Of a DNA stretch of 64,000 bases, positions 52,076-60,578 are shown piece after piece; position 1 is the first letter of the stretch, and every line of letters begins with the position of its first letter. The notes beneath the pieces were generated by a model that made no database searches, had not been told where the DNA came from, and was given only the letters and a program-made list of their open reading frames with translations. This DNA is from Suilimivivens sp963650485 (GTDB lineage Bacteria; Bacillota; Clostridia; Lachnospirales; Lachnospiraceae): positions 15,613 through 79,612 of the forward strand of contig CAVJLN010000006.1 in assembly GCA_963650485.1 (NCBI GenBank), in the 5' to 3' direction. Made by a program: the position numbers and the translations under genes.

Positions 52076-54481
52076 TTATTTCTTAACCCAGTTCACATAA
52101 CGGACGATCTTCGTATAATCAATATACAGATTTCCGGCATCATCCGTCTCTGCTTCCTGTACACCATCTGCCAGACTGGTGTCTCCATTCACGAAAAATG
52201 CCAGAGGAGTTGTCGTATCTCCCTCCGCACCTGTCGTTGCATTCAATACCTTATATAAATCCATTTTATTCCGGTTCAAACTAGGTGCACCGGCACCCTT
52301 GATCGTAATTTCTCCCTGTGCAATCGCCAGTCCCGTAAAATTGCTGTCAATGGTAATATCCTTTAAGGAAACAATCAGCCGGACATTCGATGCTCCTCCG
52401 CTCGTTTCAGACAGGACATAATCATTCGCCGTGATAATTCCCTTCAGTCCATCTGTCGTTGTAAATGTCATGGTTCCATTCGTTCCATTTTCCCGCAGAT
52501 ATTGTTCCATGCTTTTCGTCGTACTCGTTCCATCCGAGCCCTTGATGCTGATGCTCTTCTTAATAACACTCTGAAAAACGGTCTGGGTATCACTTCCTGA
52601 GGCTGCATCCTCGCTCAGATTCGTTGTCAACCCCTTATAAATACCGGCAATTTCCTGGGCCTTCTGGGCAACCGACTCGGAGCTCATCGTATTGGTCGTT
52701 GTGTTGGTGGATGCAATCAGGTTCACTCCGGTCTCACTCAGTGCATTCGATATGAGAGAATTTCCCAGAATGGTATAGGAATTCCGTTCGGATGTATCAT
52801 CTCCCAATAAAATTCCACCTGTTGCATACTTCTTAAAATACTTGTCAACGGATTCCTTATTATTCGCATAATAAATCTGATAATATTCTGCAGCCTTTGA
52901 TGCATCCATAACCAGATAATAGTAGGTCAGGGATTTATTGCTTCCCCCACTCACATATTGCGTATTGACCTTGCGGATATGCTGCATGTCTGCAACTCCA
53001 AAATAGGAGAGACTCTTTCCTCCAAGCTTGCTTATCGATCTTGTGAAATCCACCTCCTGAAAACCAGCCGTCTGATTTGTGCTATCGCTTTGAAGCTGTG
53101 CTGCCTGCTCCTGTGTTACCGGGTTTTGTCCGATCACCGTTTCTCCATTGTACACACCAATACATTCGTTGGGTACAAGATACGCAATCTGACCACCCTT
53201 TACCGTAATAGACTCTCCCATAAGAACAGCCTGTTCATTTTTCGACGCTGTGCCCTCTGCTGCCGCATTGGCCTTCTGATCAAGCTTTTCCTTTGTTTCA
53301 TTCTGTCCTATATAGGCCCTTCCGGCCAGCATCAGCGTTTTCACACCACTCATATCCACTGTGGAATTCTGTCCATTGATGATAATGGCACTGCTGTTCT
53401 CCTGATCCGTCTTCTGCGACTCTGCCTGTCCGTTACTGTCTGCGATTCCACTGTTCACAGAGGTTCCATAACCATAATATTCCTTTGTCAAAGTGGCTTT
53501 GCTTCCATTGCCGGACAGTGCCAGATCATTGGCAACATAAGTCTTGCTGTCCAGACTGATGGTTCCACTTTGAAGATCCAGACTCTTGGCATACACACTG
53601 CTTCCTGTTTCCCCGGCATCCCTGACAATCAAAGCAGCTCTTGGACCAACCACATCAATATCGCCCTTCGATATAACATAACGCGCGTTATTGATAATTA
53701 GAGTGCTCGCCGGATTGATTTCCAGTCCTCCCAGCCCCTTGTCATTCGTACCGGCATAAATACTTCCGTCACAGGTTACCTGTCCGCTTTCTTTCAAAAG
53801 ACTGACTCCCTGATTGCCAATCAGCAAATAATCATACAGCTTATCCACAGAGCCCGACTGGGTAAACACAATTTCCGGTACATCCAAACACAGATCGGTG
53901 CTGATTTCGGACAAGCGGTCACCATCCGTATAGGCCACAAAAATATTGCGCAAAATCAGGCTGTTTCCATTGACCATTTCCATCGCGGAAGGCTTTTTCA
54001 ATCCTTCTTCATCTGTTCCGTTATTCCATATACTTTTAATGACATTACTCCAGATATCGCTATCTACATAAGCACTTAATTTACTGCGGTCATAATAGCC
54101 GCTGTCCTCACTGCCAAGCTGCTTTGTCAAATAATCAAAATATGCCGTTGCAAATGCACTGTAACGGTTGGATTCACTGCCTAATGTTTCCCAGTTAGAC
54201 AGCACCTCCTGATAAGCAAACGCTACAGAATCGGAGGCCTCCTTCTGCAGGCCTGCAATAATCTGTTCCAGAACAGTCTCTGCCGAATAAAAGCTGTTCT
54301 TATTCCGGATATCATTCACCTTGATTTTGTAATTGATATAGGACATCCATAAAATGGTCATCGCAAGAATTCCGATCATTGCCATGGTAATAATCACAAT
54401 GACAATCGAAGAACCGCGATTACGCCTCTTCCGATTCCACAATTCGTTCTGTAATTGTCGAAGTGAATATCTCATTTTCAT
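52076..54481 (-). CDS. PilX/GspK-like minor pilus protein without Glu5, 801 aa
   Basis: Basic N-terminus then RRNRGSSIVIVIITMAMIGILAMTILWMSYINYKIK: a prepilin-like helix with Gly before Ser but no glutamate at position 5, the GspK/PilX pattern. The following SFYSAETVLEQIIAGLQ matches that family (FYxAExxL). The remaining 700 residues are beta-rich, with many LIVRDAG/GTISLDSKTYVA units that resemble a beta-helix (about 250-400). Three to four times longer than typical PilX (about 200 aa). Start has GGAAAAGG upstream. Probably caps or decorates the pilus tip; inference. Confidence 0.8.
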   Translation of the reverse strand: MKMRYSLRQLQNELWNRKRRNRGSSIVIVIITMAMIGILAMTILWMSYINYKIKVNDIRNKNSFYSAETVLEQIIAGLQKEASDSVAFAYQEVLSNWETLGSESNRYSAFATAYFDYLTKQLGSEDSGYYDRSKLSAYVDSDIWSNVIKSIWNNGTDEEGLKKPSAMEMVNGNSLILRNIFVAYTDGDRLSEISTDLCLDVPEIVFTQSGSVDKLYDYLLIGNQGVSLLKESGQVTCDGSIYAGTNDKGLGGLEINPASTLIINNARYVISKGDIDVVGPRAALIVRDAGETGSSVYAKSLDLQSGTISLDSKTYVANDLALSGNGSKATLTKEYYGYGTSVNSGIADSNGQAESQKTDQENSSAIIINGQNSTVDMSGVKTLMLAGRAYIGQNETKEKLDQKANAAAEGTASKNEQAVLMGESITVKGGQIAYLVPNECIGVYNGETVIGQNPVTQEQAAQLQSDSTNQTAGFQEVDFTRSISKLGGKSLSYFGVADMQHIRKVNTQYVSGGSNKSLTYYYLVMDASKAAEYYQIYYANNKESVDKYFKKYATGGILLGDDTSERNSYTILGNSLISNALSETGVNLIASTNTTTNTMSSESVAQKAQEIAGIYKGLTTNLSEDAASGSDTQTVFQSVIKKSISIKGSDGTSTTKSMEQYLRENGTNGTMTFTTTDGLKGIITANDYVLSETSGGASNVRLIVSLKDITIDSNFTGLAIAQGEITIKGAGAPSLNRNKMDLYKVLNATTGAEGDTTTPLAFFVNGDTSLADGVQEAETDDAGNLYIDYTKIVRYVNWVKK

Positions 54482-54530
54482 CTTCTGTGAACCTTTTCCT
54501 TAATGCATCTGTTTGAACCAAAATTATTGT

Positions 54531-54552
54531 GTAGCTGTGCAGTACCGTTACG
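54531..54552. repeat. Degenerate copy of the GTAACTGTTCAGTAC repeat
   Basis: GTAGCTGTGCAGTACCGTTACG, in the 77-base gap between the 449- and 801-aa pilus genes, resembles the ends of the MITE-like elements but lacks a partner end here. Probably a remnant. Confidence 0.35.
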
Positions 54553-54558
54553 TTGTTG

Positions 54559-55908
54559 CTAATAATTCTTAGTGCCGTCAATCGTTACCTTCCGCATATC
54601 GGTGGGGAAGCCCTGCTCTGCAGCCCCCTGCTCATAAACCTCAACGGTAATATCGTAAATAAACTCTGTTATCAGGTCATTATCTCCCTTGATGCCATGC
54701 ACTTCGTCCCGAATGCCGCCAAGATCAAAAATATTTAACTTATTAACCGGGGTGGAACCATTTTGCTGATAAACCACCTGTCCCTGGATTTTGGCATTTC
54801 CATGAATGCTCTCCAGGAACGTATCATTTACTAAATTGATTCCCAGATTCGTACGAACCGTAAAATGATCCTTAGAAGAATCTTCTATGTTGACTAATGC
54901 ACTATAGGCATTTTCGGCCGCATTTAATTCCGTATCCGACATGCCTTCCGCTATCTGTTTCGCAATATACAGGTTCAATGCATTCGTCTGCTTACACTGA
55001 AAAACAATCTTATCCGATTGCGATGATCCTGTACTCCCTATTCCTGCCGCATATAATGGAGTATAGAAAAAATAAAAGTTGCTTCCGGTGAAGGTTCCGC
55101 ACGGAAGCCCACTGTTTCCTGCCTCATCCGTTCCCATTCCTTCCGGAATATAGGTATAGGTTTTTCCACCGTAGGAAAACTCATAGTTACACGATGCATA
55201 GGCTTCGGTCTGCTGCTTCGTGACCCCTTCTTTATCGGTCACGGTTCTTGCATCCTTAAAAGAAAAAGTAAACGTTCTGGTACATCGAAGTCCTGCTGTC
55301 TTATAGGATACATTCTCTCCGGGAATGCCAAGCACCTCCTTTGCTTTGGAAAGTGCCGTATCATTCATGGATGCTGCATGTGTGTAGGAAGCATCAGAGC
55401 TCTTATTCAAGCTGGCTATCTTCGCTACATCTCTGGAATTCAAATAAGAATCGTGCTTCTTCAAAGTGGCTTCCTCTTTATCCTCCACATACCCGGACGC
55501 ATCCACAGAAATCAGTGCATCAAACTTGCTCTTTTCCAGACTGGCATTCCTTAAGACAAAATAATATCTGCCGTCCTCACCGTTTTCTCTCTCGGTATCC
55601 TCTGTATAAGTACAGTCTCCGGTAATGATGGCAGCATTCAGCAGTTCAAAATCCTCTACTCCGTTAAACTGATCCTGAATTTCATCGATATGATACGCCT
55701 TCAGTCCTTCAATAATATCCTGCGCCAGCACCGTAGCCCGCAGAGTAATTCTGGATTTTCCGTTGACCCTGGCAGAGGTTACGAACATGTGGAGCATCGG
55801 GATGGTAATGATAGCCAGAATGGTTACCGCAATCAGAAGCTCCAGCAGGGAAAAACCCGCGTTCTTATTCAGTTGTTGCCGTCTTTCCTTCTGTCTGTTG
55901 TGCTCCAT
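54559..55908 (-). CDS. Minor pilin-like protein (PilV/GspI type), 449 aa
   Basis: Prepilin leader KNAGFSLLELLIAVTILAI, then ITLRATVLAQDIIEGLKAYHIDEIQDQF and a large beta-rich C-terminal part with one CxR-type disulfide candidate. The pattern ATxLAxxxxE is typical of PilV/GspI minor pilins (about 150-200 aa), so this one is more than double in size. Follows the PilO-like gene after a 112-base gap with a palindromic repeat, and is followed by the PilX-like gene. Confidence 0.85.
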   Translation of the reverse strand: MEHNRQKERRQQLNKNAGFSLLELLIAVTILAIITIPMLHMFVTSARVNGKSRITLRATVLAQDIIEGLKAYHIDEIQDQFNGVEDFELLNAAIITGDCTYTEDTERENGEDGRYYFVLRNASLEKSKFDALISVDASGYVEDKEEATLKKHDSYLNSRDVAKIASLNKSSDASYTHAASMNDTALSKAKEVLGIPGENVSYKTAGLRCTRTFTFSFKDARTVTDKEGVTKQQTEAYASCNYEFSYGGKTYTYIPEGMGTDEAGNSGLPCGTFTGSNFYFFYTPLYAAGIGSTGSSQSDKIVFQCKQTNALNLYIAKQIAEGMSDTELNAAENAYSALVNIEDSSKDHFTVRTNLGINLVNDTFLESIHGNAKIQGQVVYQQNGSTPVNKLNIFDLGGIRDEVHGIKGDNDLITEFIYDITVEVYEQGAAEQGFPTDMRKVTIDGTKNY

Positions 55909-55950
55909 ATCCTTTACTCCACTGCCTGAGCCATCGATTATAGATATTCA

Positions 55951-55997
55951 AAAATGATCCACGGGCTCATTTTTGAGTATACATGGCAACCATGGAA
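55951..55997 (+). repeat. Dispersed palindromic repeat, copy B
   Basis: AAAATGATCCACGGGCTCATTTTTGAGTATACATGGCAAC matches copy A at 2996 (ATGATCCACCGGATCATTTTCTCATATGCATGGCAAC) over about 37 bases with few changes, in the same orientation. It is intergenic, between the PilO-like and PilV-like genes. Confidence 0.6.
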
Positions 55998-56020
55998 AAC
56001 TCTGATCCGATCAGCATTCC

Positions 56021-56806
56021 TTAGTTATCACCAACCAGTCTGCCTGCTCCGTAGCCGGTACCTAAGCCCTCCACATCCTCGGCAAGCTCCGAATCACCAT
56101 CCCCTTCTCCTGTCGTGATGCTGATGGTTCCGAACGGATTCTCGGTTCCTGTAAGAACAGACGAGAAATCCGGCTGCACATACGTCTTGTCCTCCTGTCC
56201 GGTGACAAAGTACATATTCAGGTTTGCCACGCAGGAAAGCATTCCGGTGGTCTCATCATAGGCTGCCGTAAGGCCGACAATCTTGGTACGGTTCTCCTGT
56301 TGTGCAATGCTTTTCACATAACGCTTGAGTGCGCCATATTCTGCTACAAACTGCATGGAAACAGGATTCCGGTATAGACCTACACTGGTTGTATCTGTGG
56401 TATTCGCCGGATCATTGTTTTCTGCTTCGGAAGTATCTGAACTATCCTCCTCATCAAACACCACCTGCTCCGTTTCATCCATGGTGAGTGTCACTACCGT
56501 GGTAGGAGCCAGGGATTCCTCAGATAAGGTCAACAGAATGGCATCCTCTTCCCTCAGCTCTACCGGAAACATATCCATGATGGTTTTCATTTCCTCATTC
56601 ATTTTCTTCGTTTCTTCCAGATAAACGTTCCTGTTTTCCATTTTGCTCTGCAGATCCGTTACCTCCAGTCCCAGCGAATCATTCTGTGCCTTCAGTACAT
56701 CTGCCTGCTCCAACAGCGGAATATAAATCCATAAATAAGCAATCAGTAAGGCCAGAACTCCGATCACTCCGATCAGCATATAAAGAGTTTTCTTAGATAC
56801 CTTCAT
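56021..56806 (-). CDS. PilO/GspM-like pilus assembly protein, 261 aa
   Basis: One N-terminal membrane helix (about 8-29), a short coiled coil (about 35-80) and an extracytoplasmic domain with VSMQFVAEYGALKRYVKSIAQ... and IVGLTAAYDETTGMLSCVANLNMYFV, the ferredoxin-like fold pattern of PilO. It should form the inner-membrane alignment complex with the PilM-PilN fusion, from which it is separated by only 14 bases. An acidic Asp/Glu/Ser stretch (about 118-140) interrupts the domain. Confidence 0.8.
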   Translation of the reverse strand: MKVSKKTLYMLIGVIGVLALLIAYLWIYIPLLEQADVLKAQNDSLGLEVTDLQSKMENRNVYLEETKKMNEEMKTIMDMFPVELREEDAILLTLSEESLAPTTVVTLTMDETEQVVFDEEDSSDTSEAENNDPANTTDTTSVGLYRNPVSMQFVAEYGALKRYVKSIAQQENRTKIVGLTAAYDETTGMLSCVANLNMYFVTGQEDKTYVQPDFSSVLTGTENPFGTISITTGEGDGDSELAEDVEGLGTGYGAGRLVGDN

Positions 56807-56820
56807 CCTTCGTTCCTCCC

Positions 56821-58659
56821 TTACTCATTTAACAGGTCATCATTTTCCGTCATGTCCTGTTCTGCATCTGTATGATCCTGTTCATCCGATACCGGCTGAA
56901 CATCACTCTGTTCTTCCAATACCTGCTCAGTATCATTCTGTTCATCCTGTACCGACTCAGCATCATTCTGTTCATCCTGTGAAAGCCAGGCATCACCCTG
57001 CTCTTCCTGCGGAAGCTCATCTAGATCCCTGTATGCACCGGTAATCGTAAAGTTATAAGCCAGAACTGCGTCATTTCCGTCTGTCTGTGCTGTCAATGCG
57101 GATACCGATACGGTCTCCGGAAGCAGGGAATCAAAAGTACGGAACTGCTCAATCATAGAAGCTGCCTCCGTCTTCGTGGACACCAGCATATTGATGGTGA
57201 CAGTCTGTGAATCACTGGTAAAGGAAGTGATCACGGCATTGCTCGGCATCTTGCGTTCCAGTTCTTCCATGAACTCGTATAAATCATCGTTCCGGTTGCG
57301 GGTCACATCATACATCTGCTTTATTTTATCATAATCGGCCTTGGTGCTTATGTACGTGTCATAAATCGGTTTAATTTCCGCAAGGCTCGTCATCTGCTCC
57401 TGCAGACTGTGGTTTACGGACTTCACCGTGAGGAAGCGCACTCCGGAAATCACACTCAGTACCACTGCAAGGGCAACACCCCCTGCACAGATAATGATGG
57501 CTGCCGTTCTGCCCTTTGTGTCATCCTCACTCTTCGGTACGCCCGCTTTGCTCTCTCTTCCCTTCTCGCGTTCGGTCTTAAAGCCAAGCGGATCGGCAGC
57601 AGCACCGATACAGGCAACATATTCTCCAAAAAATTTACCTTCGAAGTTCTTTTCCAGATTCCAGCCCTCTGCCTGACGCAGAATCTCAATCGGATAGCCC
57701 AACTGTCCTGCAAGCAGCTTGTGGACTCCCTTGATATCCGCTCCCAAACCGGTTAAAAGAATCTTTTCAAGCGGAATATTGCTGTTGTGGGACACGTAGT
57801 AGTCCACAACACGCGTAACTGCACCAATCAGCGGAGTCAGTGCATCGGTCATGGCTTCACAGAATTCCTGCTCTCTGGATTTTTCTTCTTCGCTTCCTTC
57901 GCTCTCCTGCGTGGTTTCGTTCAGTACTACAAAAGACTTTTTGGACAAAAGCTCCAAAGCCTGTTCCGTCGTTTCAATCCGGTTCTTTAAAGGCAGGCGA
58001 AAGGTCTGCTCCAGCGCCTCCTGCACACCGTAGGATACGCTCCGGATAAAGGAAATCGAGGAATGATAGACAACGAGCACCATCGTGGCACTCTCTTCAA
58101 TTTTGACAATCATCTGTGCCTGCTCTTTGCATTCATCCTTAACCACCTGATAAATACTGTTTCCGGCATAATCAAGAGCTGCAAGTTCTAATTTCAACGC
58201 CTTTGCAAGCTCATAATAACCATCCAGAAGTGCCTGTGGAGCTGCCAGAACAAGCAGCTTATACTGCTGTCCGGATTTCGGATCGCCAATGATATCCAGC
58301 ATACTGTAGGCAAGCTGGTACTGACTCAGATCCACCGGAAAATAATCGGACGCATTTGCATTCACCACGTCCATGATACGGTTTTCCTTCACAAGAGGAA
58401 TCGTCACCTCACGGCTCGCGATCTTGGTAGATGTCAGCGTGAACATTACCTGCTTTGCTTTCATTCCGTTATCTGCAAGAGCATCCTTCAAATCTGCCAC
58501 AAAGGCTTCATTGGATCTCAGGACTCCGTCCTGTATCATTCCTTCCGGTGTCGGTATGGTAAAATGTCCATACACCTTATGATTTCTGGATTTATAATCC
58601 AACTCACACACTCTCGTCAGCGAGTTTCCGATTTCAATACTGATCACTCTGCCAGCCAC
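56821..58659 (-). CDS. PilM-PilN fusion protein of the pilus assembly platform, 612 aa
   Basis: N-terminal half is PilM, an actin/FtsA-like ATPase (RVISIEIGNSLTRV..., TLTSTKIASREVTIPLVKENRIMDVVNANASDYFPVDLSQY, VYHSSISFIRSVSYG), which normally is a separate cytoplasmic protein. After a linker (about 370-390) comes one membrane helix (AAIIICAGGVALAVVLSVISGV) and a PilN-type domain (LAEIKPIYDTYISTKADYDKIKQMYDVT). The C-terminal 60 residues are repetitive (SQDEQNDAESVQDEQNDTEQ). GTG at 58659 is chosen for AGGAGG eight bases upstream; a longer frame would run into the repeat element. Confidence 0.88.
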   Translation of the reverse strand: MAGRVISIEIGNSLTRVCELDYKSRNHKVYGHFTIPTPEGMIQDGVLRSNEAFVADLKDALADNGMKAKQVMFTLTSTKIASREVTIPLVKENRIMDVVNANASDYFPVDLSQYQLAYSMLDIIGDPKSGQQYKLLVLAAPQALLDGYYELAKALKLELAALDYAGNSIYQVVKDECKEQAQMIVKIEESATMVLVVYHSSISFIRSVSYGVQEALEQTFRLPLKNRIETTEQALELLSKKSFVVLNETTQESEGSEEEKSREQEFCEAMTDALTPLIGAVTRVVDYYVSHNSNIPLEKILLTGLGADIKGVHKLLAGQLGYPIEILRQAEGWNLEKNFEGKFFGEYVACIGAAADPLGFKTEREKGRESKAGVPKSEDDTKGRTAAIIICAGGVALAVVLSVISGVRFLTVKSVNHSLQEQMTSLAEIKPIYDTYISTKADYDKIKQMYDVTRNRNDDLYEFMEELERKMPSNAVITSFTSDSQTVTINMLVSTKTEAASMIEQFRTFDSLLPETVSVSALTAQTDGNDAVLAYNFTITGAYRDLDELPQEEQGDAWLSQDEQNDAESVQDEQNDTEQVLEEQSDVQPVSDEQDHTDAEQDMTENDDLLNE

Positions 58660-58703
58660 GAATCGTTCCTCCTTTAATTTATGATAGTCACTTATAATTC
58701 TTC

Positions 58704-58836
58704 GTAACTGTTCAGTACCTTCACAGTTACGATGCAAAATCCATTCCAAATCGGCTTCGCCGATGGGATTTTGCATTACTGAATCACGTTCTTACGGTCT
58801 CAGCAGCAAATGCTTCGACCTGTACTGAATAGCTAC
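58704..58836. repeat. MITE-like element 2, 133 bp
   Basis: Left end GTAACTGTTCAGTAC (58704-58718), right end GTACTGAATAGCTAC (58822-58836), inversely matching at 13 of 15 positions. A hairpin GTAACTGT/ACAGTTAC lies at 58704-58730 and a nested GCAAAATCC...GGATTTTGC hairpin with ATCGGC-TTC-GCCGAT core lies at 58732-58775. Lies between pilD and pilMN. Confidence 0.6.
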
Positions 58837-58903
58837 CGGTATTCAGTATACTTCATAAGAAACCTGCCGTTCATGTCGGGCAGGCAGTATTTTCGTTTTC
58901 ATG

Positions 58904-59662
58904 TTAAAGTCCAAGCAGTCCCAGATACCACCGGATCATGGAATCTCCCCACAGCACAGCCAGAAGAACTCCCAGTGAAAGATAAGGTCCCATTGCAAGA
59001 ACCCGGTCTGCGCCGGTTGCCTTCATACGGATGATATGAAGGATTGAACCCAGAATACATCCGAGAAAGAAAGCAAGCAGAATTAATTTCCAGCCAAGAA
59101 CCAGTCCGCAGACAGCCATCAGCTTCACATCGCCTCCACCGATTGCTCTTCCCTTGGAGGCATAATACAAAATTGCGAGCAATGCGCTCACAGCAAAAAA
59201 ACCGATCAGATAGTCCGTTACGTTCGCAAGGTCTGTTGCCACACGTACGATTCCGACTACCAGAATAAAGATGTTGATTCCAAGCGGAATCTCAAAGGTT
59301 CTGAAATCAATGACACTGATTACCAGAAGTGCAGAAATCATCATACAATATAAGGCAGAAGTAATTGTCATTCCGTGAATCCACACGATCATTACATAAA
59401 GGATGCCGTTCAGAGCTTCAATAATCGGATACTGCACGGAAAGCTTCGTATGGCATTTACGGCATCTCCCATGCAGACAAAGGTAGCTGAACAACGGGAA
59501 TAGATCGTACCACCTGAGCTGATAGCCACAGGACATGCAGTGTGATCTCGTTCTGACAATATCTTCATGCTTCGGAATCCGATAAATACAGACATTTAAA
59601 AAGCTGCCAATCACAATTCCAAATAAAAATATCACGATGTAAAGAAGAATTTCTGCAAGCAT
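58904..59662 (-). CDS. pilD: Prepilin peptidase PilD (GspO/TcpJ family), 252 aa
   Basis: Bifunctional aspartic protease that cleaves prepilin leaders and methylates the new N-terminus. The cytoplasmic domain has CMSCGYQL and CRKCHTK (zinc-binding cysteines) with CxxxCxxx spacing; the two catalytic aspartates are in SVIDFRTF and GGGDVKLM. About eight membrane helices. It will process the pilins of this locus. Starts 317 bases after the pilin gene. Confidence 0.93.
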   Translation of the reverse strand: MLAEILLYIVIFLFGIVIGSFLNVCIYRIPKHEDIVRTRSHCMSCGYQLRWYDLFPLFSYLCLHGRCRKCHTKLSVQYPIIEALNGILYVMIVWIHGMTITSALYCMMISALLVISVIDFRTFEIPLGINIFILVVGIVRVATDLANVTDYLIGFFAVSALLAILYYASKGRAIGGGDVKLMAVCGLVLGWKLILLAFFLGCILGSILHIIRMKATGADRVLAMGPYLSLGVLLAVLWGDSMIRWYLGLLGL

Positions 59663-59979
59663 ATAAGGTATCCTTTAATAGATAATAGATAGTTTTGTTA
59701 CGTCTAAACTCACAATTCTCCTGCGGCAGATGCCGCAGGAGTCCTGCGTATATCCCTTCCATTCTGATCACAGAACTGCACTCTCTCGTTCCATATAGGT
59801 CGTAGGGTACGAGCGTTCAGGATATCGTCGTCATCGACGCTCCTTAAGACTCTGCTGTGACGAGAGGGGTAAGGGATAGGATATTCACTTGTAACCTATT
59901 CAGAATAAAATTCGAATCGCTCTAGCAACAGTTTCACGGACAAGGATGCTATTGGATAGGCATAAATTTAGCATGAGTC
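59663..59979. other. Long untranslated region between the pilin and pilD, with conserved-looking stems
   Basis: No reading frame of note. A 24-base perfect hairpin (59718-59741, CTCCTGCGGCA-GA-TGCCGCAGGAG) without a T-tract is nearest to pilD. Further up, CTCTCGT (59783-59789) pairs with ACGAGAG (59860-59866), enclosing GAGCGT/ACGCTC (59811-59816 with 59837-59842) and TCGTA/TACGA (59800-59812), so a branched RNA about 85 bases long can form. A lone GTAACCTATTCAGAA (59891) resembles the ends of the MITE-like family. Confidence 0.5.
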
Positions 59980-60507
59980 TTAGTTGGTATTGGTATTGGT
60001 ATTGGTGTTGGTATTGGTATTGGTGTTGGTAGAAGTAACTGTTTTGCCATTCATAGCAGTAGCAAATGGGTCGGCTCCTGTACCTTCGTGTGTTGACTTG
60101 TACTCAATAGTAAGTTCGCCGTCATCTTTAACTGTCGCTTTAATTGTATAGTCCGTCCACTTAGTCTTGCTTTTACATTTTACATCGCTAATAGTAATAC
60201 CTGCATTAGTTAAAGCTGCCGCACCAGTTCCCTTTACATCTGTTGCAAATTCTCCCCCGTCTTTCCCAACTTTAATTTCAATTTCATCTTTTGCTACAAA
60301 GGGAGTCTTTGCATCCGGATCAGCAGCGTAAACCTGCAGTGCAGTTACGATTTCGGTTGCGTTGGATGTGTCTGTTGCATTTCTTGCTCTCTCTACATAC
60401 TTTAAGTACTGCGGTGCAAGAACAACAACCAGGACTGCCATAATGGCAATAACGATGATTAATTCAACAAGTGAAAAACCTTTATCATTCATTTTTTCGT
60501 TCTTCAT
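59980..60507 (-). CDS. pilA: Major type IV pilin, 175 aa
   Basis: Prepilin leader KNEKMNDKGFSLVELIIVIAIMAVLVVVLAPQYLKYVERARNATD with Gly cleavage site, Glu5 and the long hydrophobic alpha-1 helix. The mature globular part is a short beta domain ending with DGELTIEYKST, then a disordered tail of Thr-Asn repeats ((TN)8-like). It is placed after pilC and before pilD, which is where the major subunit often lies, and has its own promoter. Start has AAGGAG ten bases upstream. Compared with the other four pilin-like genes this is the only one of normal pilin size. Confidence 0.92.
   Translation of the reverse strand: MKNEKMNDKGFSLVELIIVIAIMAVLVVVLAPQYLKYVERARNATDTSNATEIVTALQVYAADPDAKTPFVAKDEIEIKVGKDGGEFATDVKGTGAAALTNAGITISDVKCKSKTKWTDYTIKATVKDDGELTIEYKSTHEGTGADPFATAMNGKTVTSTNTNTNTNTNTNTNTN
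59983..60030 (-). repeat. Hexanucleotide microsatellite at the 3' end of pilA
   Basis: About eight copies of TTGGTA/TTGGTG (plus strand), encoding Thr-Asn repeats, end at the stop codon. Third-base changes between copies (GTA or GTG) suggest the codons are drifting. Slippage would change the tail length in steps of two residues without a frameshift. Confidence 0.85.
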
Positions 60508-60538
60508 TATTTGTTCTCCTTTTTCTTGTTTTATCTAA

Positions 60539-60565
60539 AACGGCTGTCCCTACGATGCAGCCGTT
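60539..60565 (-). promoter_or_regulatory. Hairpin in the pilA leader
   Basis: Minus-strand AACGGCTG and CAGCCGTT, 11-base loop, followed by TTAGATAAAAC. It lies 30 bases before the pilA ribosome binding site and just after the predicted transcription start. It may stabilise the message, act as attenuator, or shape the ribosome binding site. It does not resemble c-di-GMP riboswitch classes I or II. Confidence 0.5.
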
Positions 60566-60578
60566 CTGATCATTATGT

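Noticed and set aside
58660..58776. N-terminal extension of the PilM-PilN gene by 39 codons
   Set aside because: The extension lies within the repeat element, and the GTG at 58659 has a perfect ribosome binding site right before the conserved PilM beginning.
59983..60030. Regular repeat considered as CRISPR
   Set aside because: Six-base units without spacers, in frame at the end of pilA: a microsatellite, not an array. No cas genes are present.
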